Source: a virus. From it: DNA of 48,548 nt. Positions 1 to 8,900 of the stretch are shown piece by piece (position 1 is the stretch's first letter; every line of letters starts with the position of its first letter). The DNA lies in the IMG/VR virus record IMGVR_UViG_3300038548_000183, positions 1-48,548 of that record; one strand, given 5' to 3'. The translations under genes and the position numbers were made by a program. The notes beneath the pieces were generated by a model. The model worked only from the letters and a program-made list of their open reading frames with translations, was not told the DNA's origin and searched no databases.

Positions 1-2114
1 ACCCGGAAAGGCTGGTCGACGGGTCGCCGTTGTCGATGCGCGTTGTTATGGTCGTCCCTCTCCCGGCCGTCGAGGATCGTAATCCAGAATTTCTCGAGAG
101 GCGTATTCGTCCGGCGCTGGGTCTCGATCATCGTCTCGTTGAATGCCCAATTGATCGGCGCGGCGCTCTCGGTCCGAGCGATCGTTAAGGCTCTCGAGCC
201 CTTCATAAGATCGAATTCTTTTCTGATTTGGCCAGCTATGATTTGAGGCGAAGATCCATTCTCGACGCCGAGCGCGACGATACGCTGGACCCGGGCCTTC
301 GTTGTCGCGAGTACCTCGGCCATTTGCGAGGCCGCTTGGCGCTTCGCCCGCGACGCCGCTCGAGCCCGGATGAGATCGAAGTCGACCGCGATATCCAGGG
401 TCTCGGCCGCGAGGCTCCATCCCGCTTGGTGGCCGATCGTGTATCCGATGAAGGCCGCCGCGATCCATTCCTCGCTCGTACCGTCGACCGCGTCGTCGAG
501 CTCGTCTTTCGTAACCGTCGGGATCGAGAGCTCTCTCTTTACGAGGATCGGGCCCTCCGGCGTTTGCTTCTCCCGGAGATGGTCCGAGAGTAAATCGCCT
601 TCTTCGGGCTCGATGACGATCTTCGTCCAGTCTTTAAAATACTTCCGGCCCTGGAGTCGATCCGCATTGGCCAGGTAAGCGGCGACGACCTCCTTTTGCT
701 GTTTCGAAAAGAGCCGCCGGAATTCCGAGAGGAGCCGGCGCTCGAGAGGATCCTGCTTCGAGAGGAAGCGGAGCTCGCCGAGCTCATACATGGGATTCTC
801 AAAGAGATGGGATCCCTTCTCTTCGCCGTTGCTCCGAAGCCGGATCGTCTCTCGGCTCTCCGCCGGCGTCTCCAATTGCCCGGCCGGGATCCGCTCGACG
901 TTGGTCGGGATCAAGAAGACGTTTCCGTCGACCTGCTCTTCTTCGCCCAGGAGCCGGAGCCCCTGGTTAATCGTAATCATCCCGACCTTTATCATCTTCT
1001 CGACCTTGTCGAGGATAAAATCCTTATCTTCCTGGATCGGATTCTCATGCTTGAAAAGCGTATTTTCCAGGCCCCGGACCCGCGGGATAACGAAGGTATT
1101 TATACAAGTATCGATGCGCTCGAGGCGCGGCCAGATTACATTTCGTTGATACGTCCGCTCGTTACTCTCGGCGTTTGCCCGATTGACGTCTTCGACCAGG
1201 CCCTTCTTCGATTCCGGGACGCCATAGGAGCCGAAGACCTGTTGCCGCGTCATCTTGTCGATGCTCTCGAGGCCGATTTGCTCGAGGGTCAGGCCGAGAA
1301 GCTGGACCGTCGCCCCCTTGCCCATGACCGCGGGCTCGCCCGGCCGGCGGAGATGCCGGTCTTTCCATCGCTCGCCGATGAGAGTCGAATCCCTCGGCGT
1401 AAGCGTCTGGTCCGAGGTAATGACCAGGGGAGGAATCGCGTTATTCTTGAGCAGGCCGGCGCCGTACCCTCGCGCCTGCATATCGAGATCATGAGAGAGC
1501 GCGAAGGCTTCGACCGGGCTCGCTCCCGCCAGTGGCTCCGCCGGATGAGGATACCGGAAGAAGACCATATCGCGAGTCGGGATCGTCGTATTACTCGCGC
1601 CGGCCGCATTCGGGACCGAGACCCGCCATCCGGTAAGGCGCCCATTCTGGACGATCGGCTCCTCGACCCAATGGGGATAAATTACCTGCCATCCGATGAC
1701 CTCGTCGCTCTCCGGGCTCGCCGTAATGAGATTCCAATACGCCTCGCCCGTTAAATCGAGATGGAGGGTCGTAAGCTCGATGACGTCTCGAAACGTCATG
1801 ATATCGTTGGGCCGCAGGAAGAGCGGAGGGATTTCCTTAAACGGGACCTTCTCCGGCTCGTCTTCCGTCCCTCGGATCAAATGCCAAGGCGTCGCCCCGA
1901 CGTCCGTCGAGATCGTTGTCGTCGCCGCGTATACCCATCCGGCGAAGGCGCTCAATTGTTGCTCGGTCGTTTTGATCGGATGGAGATCGATCTCGGGATC
2001 CGGGAATCGAAAGGCGAAGGCTCCCGTCGCTCCCGGCCGCGGGAGAGGAAGCGGCGCCGCCTTTGTGATCGCGGTCGAGCCGAAGAGCTTGGCGATTGAT
2101 TCGGTGATTTTCAT
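1..2114 (-). CDS. Portal protein fused to a Mu F-like head morphogenesis domain (3' end outside window)
   Basis: Forms the dodecameric DNA entry channel of the head. One open frame starts at ATG 2114 and is still open at base 1 (704 codons visible). The first ~420 residues read as an HK97-type portal: WVYAATTTIS near residue 65, then the stem region. From about residue 600 a Mu gpF/SPP1 gp7-like domain follows, with ALTIARTESA and DGRERDDHNNAH, and is cut off mid-domain. Start and terminase stop overlap as ATGA. Portal-MuF fusions are known in siphophages. The order small terminase, large terminase, portal supports the call. The C-terminus and the downstream protease and capsid genes are not in the window. 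Confidence 0.9.
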   Translation of the reverse strand, partial: MKITESIAKLFGSTAITKAAPLPLPRPGATGAFAFRFPDPEIDLHPIKTTEQQLSAFAGWVYAATTTISTDVGATPWHLIRGTEDEPEKVPFKEIPPLFLRPNDIMTFRDVIELTTLHLDLTGEAYWNLITASPESDEVIGWQVIYPHWVEEPIVQNGRLTGWRVSVPNAAGASNTTIPTRDMVFFRYPHPAEPLAGASPVEAFALSHDLDMQARGYGAGLLKNNAIPPLVITSDQTLTPRDSTLIGERWKDRHLRRPGEPAVMGKGATVQLLGLTLEQIGLESIDKMTRQQVFGSYGVPESKKGLVEDVNRANAESNERTYQRNVIWPRLERIDTCINTFVIPRVRGLENTLFKHENPIQEDKDFILDKVEKMIKVGMITINQGLRLLGEEEQVDGNVFLIPTNVERIPAGQLETPAESRETIRLRSNGEEKGSHLFENPMYELGELRFLSKQDPLERRLLSEFRRLFSKQQKEVVAAYLANADRLQGRKYFKDWTKIVIEPEEGDLLSDHLREKQTPEGPILVKRELSIPTVTKDELDDAVDGTSEEWIAAAFIGYTIGHQAGWSLAAETLDIAVDFDLIRARAASRAKRQAASQMAEVLATTKARVQRIVALGVENGSSPQIIAGQIRKEFDLMKGSRALTIARTESAAPINWAFNETMIETQRRTNTPLEKFWITILDGRERDDHNNAHRQRRPVDQPFR

Positions 2115-3337
2115 ACGAATATCTGAACCGGGTCAAGAGAATTAAGCCGATGATATGCCAGGGCATAACCACAAACGCAGTCGTCGTGGAAGCCCTCGGG
2201 CGCCGAGTATCGGACGCCCGTCCGGGTATAAACGTATTCGAACATCTCGAGCTCAGCCTGGACCGGGACCTCCGGCGAGCTCTCGGGATATCCGACCTTC
2301 CGACTTTGGATCCCGACCGCGAGGCCCTCCATTAATTGCTGTTTTGATATTTGGGTAAACTTGAATCCATGAAAGTTATCCCGCCCTTCCGCCTGGAGAT
2401 CCTCGACGATCGGATCACCGACCCCCGTCGAGTCGACGTCGGCCTCGACCGTCCCGGTCTCCCGCAAGATAATCTCTTTCGTCTCTCTCCAGGTTTTCTG
2501 GAATCGTTGAAAGCGACACATGATCCCGGCCTCGTCCAGGCCGACGCCGACCGTCCAGTCGACGCTCTTCGCGAGATCCCATCCCCAGGCGACCGGCTTC
2601 CGCTCGCTCATCGGCTGGACGCAGGCCCGTATATGGTCAAGGCCGAAGGGATTTCCTTCGTCATCGGAAGCCTCGGCCAGGTAAAGCTCGTTATAAACCG
2701 CCTCCGGGAGATCCTCCCGGGCCCCTTCGATCTCCTCGAGCTCGAGTATGCCGGCCTCGACCGCATCGTAAGCCGTGATCTTGAAATGAGCCATGCCCGC
2801 GGCGCCGGCCTCGGCCTTCCGAGCCATCTTGTAAGCCCAATTCTTCCGCCCCTTGACGTTACCGATAACCCGGATCGGCCCGCGAGTCGCCGTCAGGGTC
2901 GTGCGGATCGCGAAGTATGCTTCTTCGCGCATCCTGGTCGCCTCATCCAAGACGACCGCGAAGACGTCTTCGCCGTATAGATTGTCCGGCTTCTCTCCGG
3001 TCTTGAAGACGATATTTACTTCGTTGACCAGGGTAAGAGTAAGCTCGGTATCGTTTTTCTTATACGGGAGGCCGCCGTCGGTCAGGAATCTTTTAAGCCG
3101 CCGGTATGCGACCTTCGCCTGGGGATAAACTGGCGCGACCCACCAAACATTTTGGCCGGCCTTGAGCCGGAAAGCCTGCTCGCAAATCCATACCAAGCAT
3201 CCGACCGTCTTCCCGCTCTTGGTCGAAGCCTCGATGATCGAGTACCGCTCGGGCGCGAAGATCGCTTCTTCCTGTTTCGGGTAAAGATATGGCCGGTCGT
3301 ACTGGACGACGACCTCACTTTGAGCCGCTCGACTCAT
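2111..3337 (-). CDS. terL: Terminase large subunit (ATPase-nuclease)
   Basis: Packaging motor: ATP-driven DNA translocation into the prohead and genome cleavage. 408 residues. The Walker A-like EASTKSGKT lies at residues 36-44 and Walker B VFAVVLDEAT ends with D131-E132. Motif III is TATRGPIRVIGN. The RNase H-like nuclease half shows acidic residues in WGWDLAKSVDW (D254), VDSTGVGDP (D302) and FHDDCVCG near the C-terminus. Length is usual for the compact terminase families. It overlaps the small subunit gene upstream by 23 nt and the portal by ATGA, so the three are probably translationally coupled. Confidence 0.93.
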   Translation of the reverse strand: MSRAAQSEVVVQYDRPYLYPKQEEAIFAPERYSIIEASTKSGKTVGCLVWICEQAFRLKAGQNVWWVAPVYPQAKVAYRRLKRFLTDGGLPYKKNDTELTLTLVNEVNIVFKTGEKPDNLYGEDVFAVVLDEATRMREEAYFAIRTTLTATRGPIRVIGNVKGRKNWAYKMARKAEAGAAGMAHFKITAYDAVEAGILELEEIEGAREDLPEAVYNELYLAEASDDEGNPFGLDHIRACVQPMSERKPVAWGWDLAKSVDWTVGVGLDEAGIMCRFQRFQKTWRETKEIILRETGTVEADVDSTGVGDPIVEDLQAEGRDNFHGFKFTQISKQQLMEGLAVGIQSRKVGYPESSPEVPVQAELEMFEYVYTRTGVRYSAPEGFHDDCVCGYALAYHRLNSLDPVQIFV

Positions 3338-3719
3338 CTTCTTTATGCTCTCCGTTTATGGCGATCGTAAAGCGGAAAGGCTGGCCGCCCGATAGAAGAT
3401 CCTGCTTATCGGATTGATTTAAATACTGTTTCCCGAGCCAGATAAGCATCGTCGTATTCTTCGCCTTGGCGACGGAGAATTGCCATTTCCGAAGAGACGT
3501 CCGTCCCTCCGCCCGGCCCTTCTCGTATGCCTCGAGGAAGGATCCGCCGGCCGCCTTGCGTCTCTCGATGGTCCGCTCCGATACTCCGATGACCAGGGCG
3601 ATCTCGTAATCCGTACACTGGATTTGCGCGAGGCTTTGTATCTGCTCGAGATCGATCTTCGCCCTCGGCCGCCCGTTGGCCTTGGCCTTTTTCTTTTGGG
3701 TCTTTCCTCTAGCCGCCAT
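3315..3719 (-). CDS. terS: Terminase small subunit
   Basis: DNA-recognition subunit of the packaging enzyme. 134 residues from ATG 3719; an in-frame ATG at 3776 would overlap the upstream gene by 68 nt and has no ribosome-binding site. A lysine-rich N-terminus (KTQKKKAKANGRP) is followed by a helix-turn-helix of the form DYEIALVIGVSERTIERRK, typical of small terminase subunits, then a basic, polar C-terminus. It sits directly before the large subunit and overlaps the methyltransferase gene by 11 nt. Confidence 0.85.
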   Translation of the reverse strand: MAARGKTQKKKAKANGRPRAKIDLEQIQSLAQIQCTDYEIALVIGVSERTIERRKAAGGSFLEAYEKGRAEGRTSLRKWQFSVAKAKNTTMLIWLGKQYLNQSDKQDLLSGGQPFRFTIAINGEHKEDESSGSK

Positions 3720-4884
3720 TTCTTCTCTCTCGCCTCTTAAAGTAAGCCCCGGGATCCGCCGCCCGGAGTTTCGCATATCGATCGATGATGACGTCGCAGT
3801 ATGCCGGGTCGATCTCCATCCCTCGACAATCCCGGCCCATGACCTCGGCGACCATGAGGGTCGACCCGCTCCCGAGAAAAGGATCGGCGATCACCTGGCC
3901 GGCCCTGGTATGGTTTGCGATCATCCTGGCGACCAGGGTCATCGGCTTTTGGGCCGGATGGGCCCGCCCGGCTCCCGGCGCCGTTACCTCGAAGACCGAG
4001 TCGGGATTCTCGCCGGCGAAGGTCCGCTTACCCGGGAGCGCCCCGTATAGGATGAGCTCATGGCGATAATTGTAATCGGTCCGGCCGTGAGTCGCCCGGT
4101 CTTGGATCCAGACCAGGGAATCTCGAAAGACGAAGCCCGAGGATCCGAAGCCCTCCAGGAAGTACGGGAGGCCCGGCCCGGCCGGCGCCATCATATAGCA
4201 GGCCGTCCCGGGATCCAGGTATCCGGCCAGGCCCGCGAGCGCCTCCTGGATCAAGACCGCGAGCTTCGGGCCCGAGACTTTTCTCCCTTTGTCGATCGGC
4301 GGCGGATCCGTCCAGATAACCGACGGCCTCGAGCCCTCCAGGAGGAGCTCGACGTCGGCCGCCTTGGTCGAATCTCCGCAAAGTAATACATGGCGCCCGA
4401 GGTGGAACAAATCGCCCCGCTTGGTCTTCGGCTTCGCCGGCGCCTCGCCTTGGTAATTGTCTTCCTTGACGTCGTCGGCGTCCGGCGTCCAGGTCATAAT
4501 ATCTTCGATCTCCTCCAGGTCGAAGCCGGTCATCTCCAGGTTAAAGTCGCCCGTATCGAGATCGAGGAGGAGCTCCGCCAGGCCCGCGAAGTCGAAGCTC
4601 GTCTCATCCTGGAGCCGATTGTCGGCGACGTTGTACGCCATCGCCATCTCGTCGTCGAGATCCAGGAGGATCGCCGGGACCTTCTTCATTCCGTGAAGGG
4701 TCGCGGCCTTGACCCGAGCATGGCCGGCGATGATCGTCCAGGAAGATTTTTGTACCAGGACCGGATTCGTAAAGCCGAAGAATTTGATCGAGTCGATGAG
4801 CTTTTTTATCGCCCGGTCAGGATGGACCCGAGGATTATATGGCGCGAATTTGAGCTTCTTGATCGGTACCTCGATAACGTCCAT
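3709..4884 (-). CDS. ParB/Srx-like domain fused to DNA methyltransferase
   Basis: 391 residues from ATG 4884, chosen because GAGAG lies 6-10 nt upstream; in-frame ATGs at 4890 and 4926 are alternatives. Residues 1-130 resemble the ParB/sulfiredoxin nuclease fold (VIEVPIKKLKFAPYNPR, then IIAGHARVKAA at 52-61). Residues 155-391 resemble an N6-adenine/N4-cytosine methyltransferase: the SAM site is ADPFLGSGST (333-342), preceded by HPAQKP. The catalytic motif, normally DPPY, reads DPPP at 193-196, so activity is uncertain. Such fusions are common beside phage terminases, where they may mark phage DNA. Role here is inferred. Confidence 0.82.
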   Translation of the reverse strand: MDVIEVPIKKLKFAPYNPRVHPDRAIKKLIDSIKFFGFTNPVLVQKSSWTIIAGHARVKAATLHGMKKVPAILLDLDDEMAMAYNVADNRLQDETSFDFAGLAELLLDLDTGDFNLEMTGFDLEEIEDIMTWTPDADDVKEDNYQGEAPAKPKTKRGDLFHLGRHVLLCGDSTKAADVELLLEGSRPSVIWTDPPPIDKGRKVSGPKLAVLIQEALAGLAGYLDPGTACYMMAPAGPGLPYFLEGFGSSGFVFRDSLVWIQDRATHGRTDYNYRHELILYGALPGKRTFAGENPDSVFEVTAPGAGRAHPAQKPMTLVARMIANHTRAGQVIADPFLGSGSTLMVAEVMGRDCRGMEIDPAYCDVIIDRYAKLRAADPGAYFKRRERRNGG

Positions 4885-4959
4885 ACGCATCTCTCGAATT
4901 TGCCAGGGCCCCGCCAGGACCAACAACGGCCCCGCGCTCCGATGATCGTTTTAAACCGA

Positions 4960-5127
4960 TTACTTTTTCGGCGAGACCCCGGCCGCCTTTGAAAGGTCGA
5001 GAGTAACCGACCCGACCATCTTCTCGGCCTCCCGCTCCTTGAGGAGCCGACCGATTTCTTCTTGATTAAATCGCCAGGTCCGGCCGTCGATCCTCTTCTG
5101 GAGTCGAGGCTTTTTCTTTTTCGACAA
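4960..5127 (-). CDS. Small basic hypothetical protein (TTG start)
   Basis: 55 residues, start TTG 5127 with a strong ribosome-binding site GGGAGG about 7 nt upstream; stop TAA at 4960. The protein begins with a lysine-rich run (SKKKKPRLQKR) followed by IDGRTWRFNQEEIGRLLKERE. No family recognised. It lies between the 5269-5676 gene and the methyltransferase on the same strand. The clear ribosome-binding site is the main support. Confidence 0.65.
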   Translation of the reverse strand: MSKKKKPRLQKRIDGRTWRFNQEEIGRLLKEREAEKMVGSVTLDLSKAAGVSPKK

Positions 5128-5272
5128 ACGATGACCTCCCAGGAAAATATTTGATCGCCAGGCGATACCGCTCGAGCTTTCCCTCGTAATGCAATCGGAT
5201 GGGAGTAAACCGAGGCCCGTCGAGGATAACGAAATCGCGCTGGGTCCGAGGAGATCCGCCTCTCGCCCCTAT
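5066..5272 (-). CDS. Possible small gene without a canonical start
   Basis: An open frame with plausible protein content (QRDFVILDGPRFTPIRLHYE, then LERYRLAIKYFPG) fills the gap between the 5269-5676 gene and the TTG gene at 5127. It ends at TAA 5066. No ATG, GTG or TTG lies near its beginning. The best site is ATA at 5272, overlapping the upstream TAG, with GAGG 7 nt before it; an internal TTG is the alternative. Unrecognised. Call rests on amino-acid composition only. Confidence 0.4.
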   Translation of the reverse strand: MGARGGSPRTQRDFVILDGPRFTPIRLHYEGKLERYRLAIKYFPGRSSFVEKEKASTPEEDRRPDLAI

Positions 5273-5676
5273 GAGTCGACCTCAGTAAAGACGCCCTTCC
5301 AAGGCTCGCGGACGACGAAGCGCCGGACGTGCCCGGACGGATCCATCTCCGCGGCGATGGCGCCCCATTGTTGCTCGTCGACCCCGAAGAGGCCATTTAA
5401 AAGCCCCAGGATCCCGATCTCATAAAGGAGTTTCTTATCTTCGGGATCGCATCCCGGCTCGAGGCCGACTTGGATCGAAGAATGCTTCGCGAGTTTCTCA
5501 TTACAGGCGGTCCGCGTCTGGATCAATTCGGTAATCGCGACGTCGTCGGCGTCGAGCGCCTGGTTAAGGAGCTCGACGACCTGGTCGACCGTAACCTCGT
5601 CTCGTTTCGGTATCATCTCGACCGGAGGATTTGCTCTCTTTACGAGCTCCGGCTTTGCGCCTCCTGGATTTCTCAT
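5269..5676 (-). CDS. Conserved-looking phage hypothetical protein
   Basis: 135 residues. Acidic and helical, with DQVVELLNQALDADDVAITELI followed by CNEKLAKHSSIQVG and GLLNGLFGVDEQQWGAIAAE. I recall proteins of this layout as unassigned genes in siphophage structural regions, but know no function. Starts at ATG 5676, overlapping the stop of the upstream baseplate-like gene as ATGA, so it is probably coupled to the fibre genes. Confidence 0.75.
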   Translation of the reverse strand: MRNPGGAKPELVKRANPPVEMIPKRDEVTVDQVVELLNQALDADDVAITELIQTRTACNEKLAKHSSIQVGLEPGCDPEDKKLLYEIGILGLLNGLFGVDEQQWGAIAAEMDPSGHVRRFVVREPWKGVFTEVDS

Positions 5677-5999
5677 ATCGGTTTTATAATATTCTCTCTC
5701 ACGACAAAGGCTTTCGGCTTCGTCGGTAAATTATCTCCCGCGGTAAATCGTACAAACGCCTGGATATCCCAGTCTCCAAACGGGACCATTTGATTTGGGA
5801 TCGTAAACATTTCGACCAGGCCGTCGGCGCCGGGAGGATTTACTTTGTCGGCCGTTGCTTCTATCGAGTCGACGTGAGGAGTCGAGAATCGGATCGTAAT
5901 AAGATCGGCGCCGGTAAGGTCGAGATTCGCGCCCTTCTCGTCGACCAATTGAATCAAAAACCGGACGCCGACCGACCCTTCTTGTACGATTACCGTCAT
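5673..5999 (-). CDS. BppU N-terminal-like (baseplate/fibre) protein
   Basis: 108 residues from ATG 5999, overlapping the stop of the giant fibre gene as ATGA. The sequence is beta-rich: an N-terminal strand, then FLIQLVDEKGANLDLTGA, TIRFSTPHVDSIEATA and GDWDIQAFVRF. This is the pattern of the immunoglobulin-like BppU N-terminal domain found in baseplate and fibre-connector proteins. Coupling to the fibre gene suggests it attaches to or caps that fibre. Family assignment is by pattern only. Confidence 0.6.
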   Translation of the reverse strand: MTVIVQEGSVGVRFLIQLVDEKGANLDLTGADLITIRFSTPHVDSIEATADKVNPPGADGLVEMFTIPNQMVPFGDWDIQAFVRFTAGDNLPTKPKAFVVRENIIKPI

Positions 6000-8900
6000 G
6001 GTATTTGTTCCCCGCTCCCTTCGATTTGAAGAGTAAACTTGACCTCTCGGACGACCTCCAGAGTAAAGCCTGCCTCTCGACAAGCGACCAAGGTAAAAGG
6101 CTGGATGATGATCCCATCGAAGCCCGTCGTCTTGACGACGTCCGCCGGCGCCTCATCGATGACCAGGCCGAGGGTATCGGCCGCAAAGAGAGCGTTAAAG
6201 ACCTGGGCGAATTCCGCAATCGAGAGCCCGAGAGTATCGGCCGCCTGTAAAGCGATGACCAGGCCGGCGGCCTGCTCGTCGATCGCCAGGTCGAGATCGT
6301 CCAGGGCCTCGAGGAAGACCGCGACCTGGGCCGCTTCGCCGAGCTCCAGGCCGACGATATCCGATCGGTTAAGAAAGCCGTCCAGGATCCGGGCCTCGTC
6401 GATCGTAAGACTTAAGAGATCGGCCGCCTGTATAGCGACGACGACCTGGCTTACTTCGTCGATCGCGAGATCCAGAAGGTCCGACGCCTCGATCGGTACC
6501 TGGACCGTCGCGACGTCAATGATCGCCAGGTCGAGATTATCCTCGGCGACCCCCTGGACGAAGATAACCGGAGCGCCCTCGACCAAGGCCAGATTTAAAG
6601 TATCGGCCCGTCGCAAAATCGCCAGGAGATCGGCCGCTTCCGCGATGGCCAGAGAGAGGGTATCGTTTGCGACGATACCGACGACGACCTGGCCGGCTCC
6701 CTCAATGATCGCCAGGTCGAGATCGTCCGCCGCCGTAACCTGGACGGCGACCTGGCCGGCGTCGTCGATCGCCAGATTTAAAACGTCCGATCGAGAAATC
6801 AGGACGAGAAGCTCGGCCGCGTCGTCAATTACAATTGACAGGGTATCGGATATTTCGAGCAGGGCGAGAAGCTCCGCGAGCTCCGCGAGAGCCAGGTCCA
6901 GGTCGTCGCTTGCCGTAATGCCGACGACGACCTCGCCGGCGTCGTCAATTGTAATTGACAAAGCATCGGAAGCCTCGAGCGCCGCGACGACCTGGGCGAC
7001 TTCCGCCAGGCTCAAATCCAAAGAGTCGAGTCGGCTGGCGGCGGCCCGCAGGTCGACGACCTCGTCGACAGTAAGCCCGGTCGTATCGATCGGATCGGCG
7101 GCCGCCAGGAGATCGGTTACTCCTTCGGCGATCGTCAAGGCGAGAGTTTCTTCGGCCGTTACTCCGACGTCGACCTGGGCCGCGGCCTCGACGATGGCCA
7201 GGGCCAGAGTATCGCTTGCTTCCTTTTCGACCAGGCCGGAGGCGACGACGACCGCGGCCTCTCCGATGGCCAGGTCCAGAGTATCCTCGGCCGTGATACC
7301 CGCGGCGACTATGCCGGCGGCCTCGGCGATGGCCAGGTCGATCGCGTCCGCGACCTCCGCCCGGACCTCGAGATCGACGGCTTCGAGAATTGCCAGGGCG
7401 AGAGTATCGGCCCGGTCGGCCTTCGCCAGGAGATCGCTTACTCCTTCGGAGATCGCCAGGGCGAGAGTTTCTTCGACGGTTAAGCCGACGTCGACCTGGG
7501 CCGGCCCTTCGACGATGGCCAGGTCGAGGGTATCCTCGGCGGTAATGCCGGCGGCGACCTGGGCCGCGGCCTCGACGATGGCGAGCTCGAGATCATCCTC
7601 GGCCGTTATACCCGCGACGACCTCGGCCGCCGCTTCGGCGATGGCCAGGGCCAGAGTATCGACCCGGTCGGCCTTCGCGAGAAGATCCGCCGCTCCTTCG
7701 GCGATCGTCAAGGCGAGAGTTTCTTCGGCGGTTAAGCCGGCGGCGACCTGGGTCGGCCCTTCGATGATCGCCAGGTCGAGGGTATCCTCGCCCGTAATGC
7801 CGGCGACGACCTGGGCCGCGGCCTCCGCGATCGCGAGCTCGAGAGTATCTTCGGCGGTCAAGCCGGCGGCGACCTGGGCCGCGGCCTCCGCGATCGCCAG
7901 GTCGAGGGTATCCTGGGCCGTCCCTTCGACGTCGATTGCCGGCGGGCCCTCCAGGATCGCCAGGCCGAGGGTATCCTCGGCCGCTCCTTCGACGTTAATC
8001 GTCGGCGGGCCCTCCAGGATAGCCAAGGCCAAGACGTCGTCGTCATCGACCATTACGGCCACCTGGGCGGCCGCTTCGTCGATCTCCAGACCAAGAGTAT
8101 CAAAGACATTCTTCTCGGTCGGGCCTGGCGACTCCGGCGTACCTTCTATTATGAAAGCATTGGGATCGCTTTGATTCTCGAATTCGGCAGCAAACCAAGC
8201 ATCTTCCCGGTCGACATCGGAGACCCGGACCTCGTCGATCGTTCCCTCAAAATGCTGCGTATCAGTCGATCCCCATCGGCCAATATCAATCCTTACAGGC
8301 GGACCGTTAAACGGTCCCTGGCTCCCGCTTGAGACTTCGGCCCCAGCGTTAAAGATTTTACTCGTATCGCCTGGCTGGTTACGGGTGACGGTTACATAAT
8401 TCCAGGATCCATTGACGACCTCGCCGGAGCCGCTGGTCAAATCGTCGGCAAAATAACCAAATCGAATCCTCCCATTGGTGAAAATTCTTATATGGATCGA
8501 CTCTTGGAAACTCTCCGCCGCGTGGATACTGAAAAAGACGTGCTCCGCGGGAGGGCTCGAAACTGGCTTGACCCAGGCCGAAATTACAAACGATTCATCT
8601 GTAAGATCCAAGCTCGGATTGTTTGCAATCGCGACGCTGTCATTGTTTCCGTCGAAATCCCAGGCCGAGCCTTGCAGACCTCCCCCGAAGGCCCCGGTTA
8701 CCAGGTCGGCCGCATTCATCCCGCCGGTCGGGTTACCGTCGTTATCCTCCAGTGTGCTATCAATCGCCCGGTCGCCGGAGCCCGCCGGATTCTCGTTAAG
8801 ATGCTGGACCATCTTAAAAGAATTGTCGCCGCCCTCGTCCCAAGTATCTTCTTTGCCAAAGGTCGCATCCTCGGCCGGTTGAGAGTCGGCGGCGACGGTC

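Noticed and set aside
696-1754. A 352-codon plus-strand open frame
   Set aside because: Antisense of the portal gene, arginine/aspartate/leucine-rich, no ribosome-binding site; the minus frame shows portal and MuF motifs.
6125-8107. CRISPR-like array
   Set aside because: The repeats are in-frame protein repeats with no unique spacers and no cas genes nearby.
6039-8174. A 711-codon open frame on the plus strand
   Set aside because: It is the mirror of the repeat-rich fibre gene; repeats keep the opposite frame open. Composition is serine/arginine/alanine-rich with no start signal.
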